A stretch of DNA of 34,016 bases. It comes from a bacterium (GTDB taxonomy: Bacteria; SZUA-79; Acidulodesulfobacterales; Acidulodesulfobacteraceae). A model generated the notes under the pieces. That model was not told the origin of the DNA. It saw only the letters and a list, made by a program, of their open reading frames with translations, and made no database searches. The DNA lies in NCBI GenBank assembly GCA_021798015.1, contig JAJZYP010000011.1:1-34016 (forward strand). The letters are read 5' to 3'. Every line of letters starts with the position of its first letter. The stretch's first letter is position 1. Below are positions 8,351 to 16,330 of this stretch, one piece after another. The translations under genes were made by a program, and so were the position numbers.

Positions 8351-8905
8351 TTATCCTTTTATGTTGGATTTTATATATGGACCGTAAATCTTTTTTGCTA
8401 CCATAAGTCTTCTTTCGTAAGAATAGTTTTTAATGCCTATCCTTTTTAAAGCCCCTTTCTTACATACCTCAACACATTTTGGGGTATCTTCATCGGCACA
8501 TCCGTCACACTTTGACGCAAAATGGTCCTTTTCCACCCTGTCAATAGCTCCGAATGGACAAGACATTACGCACATCCAGCATCCGACGCATTTTTTATAA
8601 TTGGTGATAGTCCAACCGGTTTCCATATCTTTGTATCTTGCTCCCGGCATACAGGCATCTACGCACGGCGCTTCCTCACAATTATGACATATTACCGGAA
8701 AAAATTTACCCGCCTTTTTCTTTATGTTAATCCTTGCCCCCGTATATTTAGAGCCGTATTTTTCATTCATGTGCGTCTCGCATGCCTTAACGCAAGCCAT
8801 AAATCCCTCACTCTCACACCCGTCGCATCTTGAAGGATAAAGCATTATTTCGATCTGATTTTTCTTGAGATCTTCTTTTAGATTGGTAAGTTTATTTTTA
8901 TTCAT
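8351..8905 (-). CDS. CooF/DmsB-like four-cluster 4Fe-4S ferredoxin
   Basis: A 184-aa electron-transfer protein with four cysteine groups in the order typical of DmsB/CooF/HycB proteins: RCDGCESEGFMACVKAC near the N terminus, CHNCEEAPCVDAC in the middle, CVGCWMCVMSCP after it, and CDGCADEDTPKCVEVC near the C terminus. There is no Tat signal, so it should be cytoplasmic. The ATG has AGAGG five bases upstream. Its next gene is the FAD/NAD oxidoreductase, suggesting the pair links a redox enzyme, most likely the molybdoenzyme upstream, to the NAD(H) pool. The partner assignment is inferred. Confidence 0.88.
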   Translation of the reverse strand: MNKNKLTNLKEDLKKNQIEIMLYPSRCDGCESEGFMACVKACETHMNEKYGSKYTGARINIKKKAGKFFPVICHNCEEAPCVDACMPGARYKDMETGWTITNYKKCVGCWMCVMSCPFGAIDRVEKDHFASKCDGCADEDTPKCVEVCKKGALKRIGIKNYSYERRLMVAKKIYGPYIKSNIKG

Positions 8906-8929
8906 AAAAGCCTCTTATTCTTATTTATA

Positions 8930-9931
8930 TTATATTGTTATTATATTATTAAAATCCGGTAGTATTTTTATCAGCTTATCTCCCATAAAATTTAATCCAT
9001 TTTTAAGATAAATTGTGCTGTCCTTTTTAAAAAAATAAATAGATTTGTCAAGATATATGTAATTTTTCGTTATGACATAAACCCACCAATAATATAGCGC
9101 CTTTGCCATAATTCCGTATGGTTCGTTTTTAGGATTTTTAATATCAAAAAATTTGTTTATTTTCTTAATTATAACACTTTTTGCATCACCTTTCATTAAA
9201 TATTTAGAATATACCGAAAATACTTTTTTATCCAATACCATTTTATCTAAATCTTTTTTGCTGTTTATATTTATAAATATATAAGGCGATAAATTTGAAC
9301 TATTTTTTACCATATCCAAAATAGAGTAATAATAAACGGAAGACAAAAGTCTTGAAATATTTATAACATCGTTAAATAAAAAATTATCTTTTAGACTAAG
9401 AGAACAATCATTAAGCATATCTAATATGTAAACAACATCTTTTCTTTTATAACATGCGAGCAAAGGTTCAACAGTGGAATTTGGCCATAGCGGCACAACA
9501 GCTTTCACTTTTTCGGTTTTAGCTTTCTCTATTAATACCCTTATCGCCTCTACATGAAAAAAAGGGGCATCGCACTCCATTACCAAAACAAATTCTCCCG
9601 TCAGACTTTTAATAGAACTGAAGATGCCTTTGATGGGACCCCTTAACTCGCAACTTATATCATCCGAAATTAACTTAATATTAAATTTTTCTTTTTTATT
9701 TTTTCCATATCTTTTTTTAATAATCCTATCCACTGCCATATTATAATCTTTTATTCGCGTGCTTTCTCTAATAGAGATAACTATATCGGCACAGACATCT
9801 AATGCAGTATTTAATGCCCTTTCCATAAACATGGAGCCTGCAAATTCGAATAACGCCTTATCTTCCCCAAACCTTTTAGATTCACCACCCGCAAGAATAA
9901 GGCAGCTTAATTCTTTATATTTTTTAATCAT
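8930..9931 (-). CDS. mobA: Molybdenum cofactor guanylyltransferase MobA with C-terminal extension
   Basis: MobA joins GMP from GTP to molybdopterin. The N-terminal about 200 residues are a clear MobA nucleotidyltransferase: LAGGESKRFGEDKALFEF (nucleotide-binding loop), ELRGPIKGIFSSI, and the metal-binding MECDAPFF, then VEPLLACYKR. The protein is 333 aa, while bacterial MobA is usually about 190-220, so about 110 residues are added. The added part is helical and aromatic-rich (YGIMAKALYYWWVYVI and similar) with no motif I recognise. Its ATG overlaps the stop of the PTPS-like gene by 4 bases, showing tight coupling within the cofactor operon. Confidence 0.9.
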   Translation of the reverse strand: MIKKYKELSCLILAGGESKRFGEDKALFEFAGSMFMERALNTALDVCADIVISIRESTRIKDYNMAVDRIIKKRYGKNKKEKFNIKLISDDISCELRGPIKGIFSSIKSLTGEFVLVMECDAPFFHVEAIRVLIEKAKTEKVKAVVPLWPNSTVEPLLACYKRKDVVYILDMLNDCSLSLKDNFLFNDVINISRLLSSVYYYSILDMVKNSSNLSPYIFININSKKDLDKMVLDKKVFSVYSKYLMKGDAKSVIIKKINKFFDIKNPKNEPYGIMAKALYYWWVYVITKNYIYLDKSIYFFKKDSTIYLKNGLNFMGDKLIKILPDFNNIITI

Positions 9932-10416
9932 TTTAAATCCAACCGCAATTTTCCGCGTTGACCATGACCTTCGCTAAGCGTAACCTCAACATAGTTGAGT
10001 GTTTTAAATAATTCATCTTCCCTTAAATTATGGACAAGCTCGTGAGCGAAGTAAACCGTGAGATCTTCAATGTTCAGGGATGGAATTTCGATTTTAAAAA
10101 TATCGGTTTTGGGTATCAGATAAAGCTTATTATTTATTTCTATCTGATAATGCGAGCTTTTAAGGGCAATGAGTTGAACGCTTTCAGGATAATTAGCCAC
10201 CAAAATTCTATCTTCAAAAGTAGCGCATATTCTTTTTATCACGGCTTTCAACTTATACAAATGAACAATTCTTCTTTTATCATCGAATTCTCCGTCAACT
10301 ATCACATCGACATAGTGAAAATGGGGATGAATCCTCGAACAATCCCCCTTACCTGGGACAATATGCATGCATTCAAATGTTAAATCAGCCTCTTTCCCAA
10401 TAAGTTCTACTATCAT
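9928..10416 (-). CDS. 6-pyruvoyl-tetrahydropterin synthase / QueD family protein
   Basis: Members of this family act on dihydroneopterin triphosphate-type pterins in queuosine, biopterin or archaeal pterin synthesis. The sequence (162 aa) has the CX3HXH motif CSRIHPH (Cys26, His30, His32), which in QueD supplies the catalytic cysteine and two zinc ligands, with His18 in CMHIVPGKG as the likely third ligand. A mid segment FEDRILVANYPES and the IPKTDIFKIEIPSLN stretch fit the family T-fold. It is embedded between moaA and mobA (4-base overlap with mobA), not near other queuosine genes, which raises the possibility of a pterin role tied to molybdenum cofactor. The substrate is unknown. Confidence 0.75.
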   Translation of the reverse strand: MIVELIGKEADLTFECMHIVPGKGDCSRIHPHFHYVDVIVDGEFDDKRRIVHLYKLKAVIKRICATFEDRILVANYPESVQLIALKSSHYQIEINNKLYLIPKTDIFKIEIPSLNIEDLTVYFAHELVHNLREDELFKTLNYVEVTLSEGHGQRGKLRLDLK

Positions 10417-10446
10417 TATTATTGCACCTCACCAGATTGTTTGCCG

Positions 10447-11289
10447 TCAGTTATAAAAAAAATCTCTTAGATAACCGTTTGGAAGAAGCCTTAAACCGGA
10501 GCATCTGCCACCGGAGGATTCGCACAAATTTTTTACATTTCTGCAAAGGGTTATTTTAGTGCCATTTATTTTAAAAAACTTTCTGTCATTTAGTTTTTCG
10601 GTATTAAAATCTAAATCAATCTTCTGTAATGTTTTGATCGGGTCAATATAATATTTTCCATGAATATCAGCCATTGTTTTATCCGATAATTCGATAAATT
10701 GCAAGTTAAACTTATTTTTTACGCAATAATCTATTATATTTTTTAAGCTTTGTTTATTTGTATTTAACCCCTTTAATAATAAATTGTCTATCTCAACCTT
10801 ATAGCCGTTTTTTCTTAAAAGTTCAAGTCCTGCCAATACATCATTAAACAAGTTTTTACCTGTAATGAATTTATATTTTTCTTCACTCAGCGTATCGAGG
10901 CTTACAGATATTTTACTTATTATATTCGGGCTTAAATCCTTTATCCTTTTTTTTATAAGCGTTCCGTTAGTCGTGATAAATATATCTATATCTCCAACAT
11001 GTTTTACGCTATATAAAAGATTTTTCAAATCCTCAAACAAAAGCGGCTCCCCGCCGGTAAACTTTACTTTTCGCAATCCATAGTCTTTTACTGAATATAT
11101 AGCATTTATTATGTCACCGGTTTTAATAACCGAAGGCATTTTTGACGGAATCCCCTCATTATGGCAATAAAAACACTTCTCATTGCAATTGCTTTTAAGG
11201 GATATCCTTAAAGAAGGTATCTTAAATTCAAATCTATTAATTTTAAAATTTTCTTTGTCGTTAATTGCCTTAAATAAAAATTGCCTCAT
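10447..11289 (-). CDS. moaA: GTP 3',8-cyclase MoaA, short variant
   Basis: Radical SAM enzyme that opens molybdopterin synthesis from GTP. The SAM-binding cluster motif CX3CX2C is at Cys35, Cys39, Cys42 (NCNEKCFYC), followed by FTGGEPLL and a normal MoaA barrel (SVSLDTLSEEKYKFITG). The protein is only 280 aa against about 330. The C-terminal second cluster normally uses CX2CX13C; here the cysteines are 249, 256 and 263 (CX6CX6C) in a segment containing SSGGRCSGLRL, and the chain stops 17 residues later with FFYN. The C-terminal Gly-Gly needed for activity in characterised MoaA is absent. Its ATG overlaps the moeA stop by 4 bases. Functional identity is likely from context; the variant end deserves checking. 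Confidence 0.85.
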   Translation of the reverse strand: MRQFLFKAINDKENFKINRFEFKIPSLRISLKSNCNEKCFYCHNEGIPSKMPSVIKTGDIINAIYSVKDYGLRKVKFTGGEPLLFEDLKNLLYSVKHVGDIDIFITTNGTLIKKRIKDLSPNIISKISVSLDTLSEEKYKFITGKNLFNDVLAGLELLRKNGYKVEIDNLLLKGLNTNKQSLKNIIDYCVKNKFNLQFIELSDKTMADIHGKYYIDPIKTLQKIDLDFNTEKLNDRKFFKINGTKITLCRNVKNLCESSGGRCSGLRLLPNGYLRDFFYN

Positions 11290-12578
11290 TTTTCCATGTC
11301 GGCTTCATAATCGTTTAATGTGATTTCGACAATACTCCCTGCCTTAATCAGGGTTGTATCTTCGTCCATAACAAAACTTCCGGACGCTTTAATCATAGGA
11401 CTCAAAGACCTTGCCGCAGAAGGGGGTTTGGGGAATGGTATGAGCGAGGCAAACAAGGTACCCGCTTCATTTATAAGCTTAACCTGAAAATATTTTCTAA
11501 CGCCTTCCTCTGATGATGCGTCTTCTTTAAGTTTAGCAAAAACCGCCGGATATTTTTTGTAAATATTGGTTGTATTCATCATCTTTTGTATATACGGCCT
11601 TACAAAAAGATCAAATGTTATTATAGCCGAATATGGCCAGCCTGCAAGGGCAAATATGGGTGTTCCGTAATTTAAAATTCCAAAAGACGTTGGTTTCCCC
11701 GGCACAAGCCTGACTCCATGGAACAGAAGTTTTCCTGTTTTTTCGATAGCCGATGGTATTAAATCATAAAAGTTGGTAATTTCCTTATTTTCTAAAACCA
11801 AAAAACTGGCGCCTGTACCACCGGTTGAAATTATCAAGTCATATTTTTTTGATTTATCGGAATCTGCCAGAGTGTCTATCAATCTATCTAATTTATCCTC
11901 TACCGCTCCAATAACCTCGGGAATACCGCCGGCATCCTTAACAAGCGATTTAAGAACCGTTGTGTTTATATCATAAATTTTATTCCCGCTTATATCCTCT
12001 CCCGGAGATATAAGCTCATTTCCGCCTGATAATATTCCTACTACAGGTTTTTTATAAACCGAAATATATTTTAATCCAATGCCTGATAACGCCGCTATAT
12101 CGCAAATCCTTATCTTATGTCCCCTTTTAAAAAGTAATTCTCCGGCTTTTATGTCATCACCGACCTGAGATATATAGGAACCCTTTTCGATTTCTTTTTT
12201 ATATGACATCCGACCGTTTGAATATTCTTCGACATCCTCAACTAAAACAACGCTGTCTGCATTGGGAGGAACAGGGGCGCCCGTAGTTACAAAGGCAGCC
12301 TCTCCTGAATTTAAAGGATTTAGCACACCTGAATAACCGGCGGTAATTTGAGCCACGACCTTAAATCGATTTATTCCTTTTTCAAAAACATCGGAATATA
12401 TTAAAGCAAAACCATCAACCGCAGACCTGACAAACGGAGGAACATTATTTGCCGGAACGATATTTTCCGATATAATTCTATCTATGCTATCCTCAACCGG
12501 TAATTCTTCCGACAATTCTATTCTTTTGATATTCTCAAAAGCCAATTTTAATAAATCTTGCGTCGTTTTGCCATGCAT
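11286..12578 (-). CDS. moeA: Molybdopterin molybdenumtransferase MoeA
   Basis: MoeA inserts molybdate into adenylylated molybdopterin. The 430-aa protein has the ordered family blocks: VPPFVRSAVDGFAL (substrate loop), TGAPVPPNADSVVLVED, the MoCF-binding STGGTGASF and VPGKPTSFGI, then a C-terminal domain IV. The motif usually written LPGNP reads LAGWPYSA here. The ATG at 12578 has no Shine-Dalgarno, and a hairpin with a T-run ends 14 bases before it, so translation or transcription start may be unusual. moaA follows with a 4-base overlap. Confidence 0.93.
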   Translation of the reverse strand: MHGKTTQDLLKLAFENIKRIELSEELPVEDSIDRIISENIVPANNVPPFVRSAVDGFALIYSDVFEKGINRFKVVAQITAGYSGVLNPLNSGEAAFVTTGAPVPPNADSVVLVEDVEEYSNGRMSYKKEIEKGSYISQVGDDIKAGELLFKRGHKIRICDIAALSGIGLKYISVYKKPVVGILSGGNELISPGEDISGNKIYDINTTVLKSLVKDAGGIPEVIGAVEDKLDRLIDTLADSDKSKKYDLIISTGGTGASFLVLENKEITNFYDLIPSAIEKTGKLLFHGVRLVPGKPTSFGILNYGTPIFALAGWPYSAIITFDLFVRPYIQKMMNTTNIYKKYPAVFAKLKEDASSEEGVRKYFQVKLINEAGTLFASLIPFPKPPSAARSLSPMIKASGSFVMDEDTTLIKAGSIVEITLNDYEADMEK

Positions 12579-12591
12579 AATTTTTATTAAT

Positions 12592-12619
12592 AAAAAGCCG
12601 GCAAAAATGATTTGCCGGC
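12592..12619 (-). terminator. Intrinsic terminator or attenuator immediately upstream of moeA
   Basis: A perfect 9-bp GC-rich stem (GCCGGCAAA at 12597-12605 with its complement at 12611-12619) is followed on the minus strand by T5. It lies after the 81-aa gene and only 14 bases before the moeA start codon. It may end the molybdoenzyme transcript or limit read-through into the cofactor genes. Confidence 0.7.
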
Positions 12620-12677
12620 AAAATAATATAATTCTTAAATCAAACTTAAATCTTAAATCAAAGCCTTATTAATTTAT

Positions 12678-12923
12678 TTAAAAGTAAGGCTCTACTTCAT
12701 AAGTTTTAATGCCCGCTTTCTTTATTAAATCAATAGCCTTTTTTTCATCTTCCAAGCCTACAAATATAGTAGCATGATAAGGTGTGACGCTTGCCACATT
12801 TCTCCCTACAATATGAACACCTGCTTTTTTTATAATTTCTTCCGCTTTATCAAAGTCTCCATTAATATATTCAACCCTTATTGGTGCATGATAGATGGTT
12901 CCAACAACTCCTATATCTGCCAT
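12678..12923 (-). CDS. Small conserved-looking protein, possible ACT-like fold (81 aa)
   Basis: I cannot name this protein. The ATG has a strong AAGGAGG, so expression is likely. The sequence shows a beta-alpha-beta-beta-alpha-beta rhythm: IGVVGTIYHAPIRVEYI, a helix FDKAEEIIKKAG, strands VHIVGRNVASV and HATIFVGL, a helix EDEKKAIDLIKKAG, and a last strand KTYEVEPYF. Two similar halves (each ending KKAG) suggest a ferredoxin-like or ACT-type fold, which often binds small ligands. It is the third gene after the molybdoenzyme subunits and precedes a terminator hairpin. A regulatory or assembly role is possible but only inferred. Confidence 0.65.
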   Translation of the reverse strand: MADIGVVGTIYHAPIRVEYINGDFDKAEEIIKKAGVHIVGRNVASVTPYHATIFVGLEDEKKAIDLIKKAGIKTYEVEPYF

Positions 12924-13001
12924 ATAAAAACCCTCCTTCTTTAATAAATTTCAAAATGATTTAGTAAACAAAATTTATATTTATTATTTATATAGATATA
13001 A

Positions 13002-13655
13002 TCAACCAACCTTAATGGGGTTATCCGTGTCCCGAGTATTTGATGTACCCATTGTTGTATTAGGAGTAACAAACCCGAAAAAATGTTCGGTCATTTTCCT
13101 TGCCGTTTTTTCTCTATCTATTGTCGATATTCTATTTATATTGCCAAACCATAACGCATCCGTGGAACAGAGCGTAACACAGGCGGGCAAAAGCCCCTCA
13201 TCGACCCTGTGTCTGCAATAATCGCATTTCGTAACCTTTCCCGTTGCATCATTAAACTGCGGAGAACCGAACGGGCAGGCATGGATGCAGGATTTACATC
13301 CGATACATGTATTTGGGTCATTAAATACGATACCATCGGCGCGTTTTTGCATAGAACCTGTTGGACAGGCTTTCACACAGGCGGCATCATCACAGTGAAA
13401 GCAATTCATAGGCAGATACACTGTTTTTAACTGCCCTTTCTTTACAAAATAAGGTCCAACCTGAATAACCCTCATTCTGCGAGGACCTACAGGAAGATTG
13501 TGTTCTTTTTTGCATGATACTTCGCAAGACATACAGCCTATACATCTATCTATATTTACCTTCATTGAATATTTTGGAGTGGATGATTGAAGCGTAATCC
13601 TGGATGCCCTTTCCTCTCCAAGATGAAACCTATCGAATCCATAATCTGATGACAT
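13002..13655 (-). CDS. Molybdoenzyme iron-sulfur subunit (DmsB/PsrB/NrfC type)
   Basis: Electron-transfer subunit that relays electrons to or from the molybdopterin subunit encoded next to it. The 217-aa protein has four cysteine groups in the standard order: CIGCMSCEVSC (about residues 38-48), CFHCDDAACVKAC, CIGCKSCIHACP, and CDYCRHRVDEGLLPACVTLC. Each can hold one 4Fe-4S cluster. There is no Tat signal and no membrane anchor. The ATG has AGGAG seven bases upstream. It follows the catalytic gene by 97 bases that contain a hairpin, and is followed by the 81-aa protein. Confidence 0.92.
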   Translation of the reverse strand: MSSDYGFDRFHLGEERASRITLQSSTPKYSMKVNIDRCIGCMSCEVSCKKEHNLPVGPRRMRVIQVGPYFVKKGQLKTVYLPMNCFHCDDAACVKACPTGSMQKRADGIVFNDPNTCIGCKSCIHACPFGSPQFNDATGKVTKCDYCRHRVDEGLLPACVTLCSTDALWFGNINRISTIDREKTARKMTEHFFGFVTPNTTMGTSNTRDTDNPIKVG

Positions 13656-13693
13656 ATTTATACTCCTAATTTTTAAATTTTAATTTTTGTAAT

Positions 13694-13730
13694 AACAGGG
13701 CTACGGCAATTTTATTACCGCAACCCTGTT
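13694..13730 (-). other. Intercistronic hairpin between molybdoenzyme subunit genes
   Basis: A 7-bp outer stem (13694-13700 with 13724-13730) encloses an inner CGG/CCG stem with a loop of AT. No uninterrupted T-run follows on the minus strand, so it looks more like an mRNA-stability or differential-expression element than a full terminator. Confidence 0.5.
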
Positions 13731-13752
13731 GGGTTATTTTTACTTAATAAAC

Positions 13753-16296
13753 TTAATATTTACGAATATCACAAGAATCGGGGGTACACTCAACTGGTTC
13801 CTTGAAGTTTACAAGCTTTTTCCACCCTATACTAAGCTCATGATATTCCTTCCAGTGATCCTTCCATTTTCCAACGATAACATTTTTATCCTGATACTTT
13901 GGGTCCCAAACCTCAGGGAATTTTTTTTGTAAAAATTCCAGAACATTTTTCGCCGTTAAATCAGGATCAGGATCCCCTTTTCTATAAACCCTGCAAAGGA
14001 TAGCCTTAAATTGTATTTGTCCATAAACAGGGTCTTTTATTATATCGTCTATAACGGTATTAATAGACTCATAAGGGTGGAAAGGTTGATACCTGTCAAA
14101 CCCGAAGTTTGCCCATATGCCGTCTTCCGGAACCATTTCCGTAACCCATGCAGGACCCTCAACCCAACCCCTGTCGTTTTCCACTATTACCATATCGCCG
14201 TCTTCTATGCCCATAACAGCGGCGGTTTCAGGATTTATTTCTATATTTCTGTCAGGTTCAAGCTCGTCGTTCCATGGCCACCAGTGCCCGCCTTCATGAA
14301 AGGACTGCGCAATACGGGTTGTATTTAAAACCAACGGAAACTTTTTAGCCCTTTCGAGATTTCCAAGCGGAGATTCCGACCCCTCAACCTGGGTTGGAAC
14401 ACTATACCAGCCAATTTTTTCCAATGCCTCGGAGGCAAGTTCGATTTTTCCGGACGGGGTTGGAAATCTTTTATCTGAATCAGGATAGTTTTCGCCCTCT
14501 TTATACATTATCCATTTTCCTCTCAAGACCGCTTCGTCATCCTGAAACACAGCCTCTTTTTTTGAGAAAACAGGCCACATAAGTCCGCCCTTAGGATTTT
14601 TTTCCGGGTTTAACACATCATAGGTAATACCTCTTGTAAACGGTTCCTGCTCGTTAAAGAAATCGGTCATTTTAATTTCGTTAACCCTTCCTTTATCTGG
14701 ACCGTTTTCATAATATCCCCACGGGTTAAATTCAACCTTGTCAAAGTGTCCTGCTTGTCCTTTAAGCCTTTGTGCCAAACCTGCAAAAACATCGATATCG
14801 GCTCTATGTTCATGCTGATAAGGTATTACTTTGTTATGCCACTGAATAAGCCTGTTGTTTCCATGATGACATATACTGTCGGTTTCGACGGAAATAGCTA
14901 TCGGGAATGCCACATGGCTAAACATATATGTATGATTCGGATATATGGAAAGATGAATGTTTATCATATTTCTCTTCATTGCTTCTTCCATTTTCCATGA
15001 ATTTGGAAATTGAGGCAGATGGTCGCCGTTCCATATTATACCTTTAACCGGATACGGTTTTTCATACATCATCGCGTTTATAATGCAGGGAACGGAGCTA
15101 TCACCCCACGATATTAATTTATCGGTTATTTGCGGTCTTTTAAACTCAGGCAAACCCTTTAAATCGTTTCCGTAATTAAGCGGGGGACGACAGTTGTGAA
15201 GCCAGTTCCACCCGCCGCCTTTAACGCCGATAGAACCTGTAAGCGCTAAAAGAGCCGCAATAGACCTATTGACATTGTTAGAGTTATAAATTTGCGCAGT
15301 ACCTAAGTTGCCTGTAACGGATGCCGGCCTTGCGGAACCAAATTTTCTTGCGGCTTCTATAATCATCTCTTTCGGCACATAGGTAAGTTTCTCTGCCCGC
15401 TCGGGAGTCCACTGAGCACATTCTTTAGCATACTCACCAAAACCGGTAACCCACTTATCGACAAACTCTTTATCGTAAAGCTTTTCTTTAATAATAATAT
15501 TTCCCATGGCAAGGAACAAAATCGCATCCGAACCCGAACGAATTCTCATGCCGATGTCGCATTTAGAAAGCGTTGCGTTAAAGCGAGGGTCAACACCTAT
15601 TAAAAACGCTCCGTTATCTTTGGCATCAAGAAGATGGGTCATGGTTATCGTCTCTTGAGCCGCCATGTTCGTTCCTACAACTAAAATGCACTTTGAATTT
15701 TTCCAGTCCTGCGAGGGGTTCATGAGTCTGCCTAAACCTTTTGCGCCAAAGACATAGTTCATCGCTACGCCGGGACTTTCGCAGCAAATAGGTCCTTGAC
15801 CGTAAACATTTGGAGTGCCGAATATTCTTGCAAATCTCGCACCACCCTCTTTGTTCCCGAATGAAGACCTTCCTGTTCTAAATACTGTTAAAGCCTCGGG
15901 ACCATATTCATTGGATAATTTAATTAATCTTTCGGCGGCAAAATCAAGGGCGTCATCCCATGAAACTTTCTTAAAATCATCGGTTAAAGATTTTCTCATC
16001 ATAGGATAATGAACCCTAAGGGGGTCATACCACCATTGAATCTGTCCCACACCCTTAGAACAAAGCCCGCCCCTATTTTGCGGATGCTCCTGGTCGCCCA
16101 TTACATCCACAATCTTGCCGTCCTTTAAAAATATTTTAAGACCGCATCCGCTTTCGCACATATTTGTGCAGGTGGAGTAACGAACGGTATCATAATCTTT
16201 GGATGATTCCTGCGGACGATGGTCGGGCTTTATTTTCATTAATCTGTTATCCTTTACTCGCAAAAACTTCTCGCTTTTTAATTCCTCAAAATCCAT
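13753..16296 (-). CDS. Molybdopterin oxidoreductase catalytic subunit (DMSO reductase family), cytoplasmic
   Basis: Catalytic subunit, 847 aa, binding bis-MGD and one 4Fe-4S cluster. The cluster motif is Cys43, Cys47, Cys51 and Cys79 (CX3CX3CX27C, in STCTNMCESGCGLKIF). Further marks are FRTGRSSFGNKEG, VVGTNMAAQE and IGVDPRFNATLSKCD (cofactor binding), and a C-terminal domain starting near FPLVLNTTR. At the position that usually supplies the metal ligand there are adjacent cysteines 171 and 172 (GPICCESPG). There is no Tat signal, so the enzyme should stay in the cytoplasm; no membrane subunit is encoded. A GGAGG precedes the ATG at 16296. Polysulfide/thiosulfate-, arsenic- or formate-type activity cannot be told apart from motifs alone. 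Confidence 0.92.
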   Translation of the reverse strand: MDFEELKSEKFLRVKDNRLMKIKPDHRPQESSKDYDTVRYSTCTNMCESGCGLKIFLKDGKIVDVMGDQEHPQNRGGLCSKGVGQIQWWYDPLRVHYPMMRKSLTDDFKKVSWDDALDFAAERLIKLSNEYGPEALTVFRTGRSSFGNKEGGARFARIFGTPNVYGQGPICCESPGVAMNYVFGAKGLGRLMNPSQDWKNSKCILVVGTNMAAQETITMTHLLDAKDNGAFLIGVDPRFNATLSKCDIGMRIRSGSDAILFLAMGNIIIKEKLYDKEFVDKWVTGFGEYAKECAQWTPERAEKLTYVPKEMIIEAARKFGSARPASVTGNLGTAQIYNSNNVNRSIAALLALTGSIGVKGGGWNWLHNCRPPLNYGNDLKGLPEFKRPQITDKLISWGDSSVPCIINAMMYEKPYPVKGIIWNGDHLPQFPNSWKMEEAMKRNMINIHLSIYPNHTYMFSHVAFPIAISVETDSICHHGNNRLIQWHNKVIPYQHEHRADIDVFAGLAQRLKGQAGHFDKVEFNPWGYYENGPDKGRVNEIKMTDFFNEQEPFTRGITYDVLNPEKNPKGGLMWPVFSKKEAVFQDDEAVLRGKWIMYKEGENYPDSDKRFPTPSGKIELASEALEKIGWYSVPTQVEGSESPLGNLERAKKFPLVLNTTRIAQSFHEGGHWWPWNDELEPDRNIEINPETAAVMGIEDGDMVIVENDRGWVEGPAWVTEMVPEDGIWANFGFDRYQPFHPYESINTVIDDIIKDPVYGQIQFKAILCRVYRKGDPDPDLTAKNVLEFLQKKFPEVWDPKYQDKNVIVGKWKDHWKEYHELSIGWKKLVNFKEPVECTPDSCDIRKY

Positions 16297-16330
16297 TTTT
16301 TTACCTCCATTTTAGATTTTTCTATAATTT

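Noticed and set aside
7006-8905. CO dehydrogenase locus
   Set aside because: The CooF/FNOR-type pair is present, but no CooS or maturation gene is in the window.
13136-13336. Open frame overlapping the FeS subunit on the same strand
   Set aside because: It is a shadow of the four-cluster ferredoxin gene, which has all cysteine motifs in its own frame.
14011-14328. Plus-strand frames inside the molybdoenzyme gene
   Set aside because: They are antisense to a gene with complete family motifs and have no domain or ribosome-binding site.
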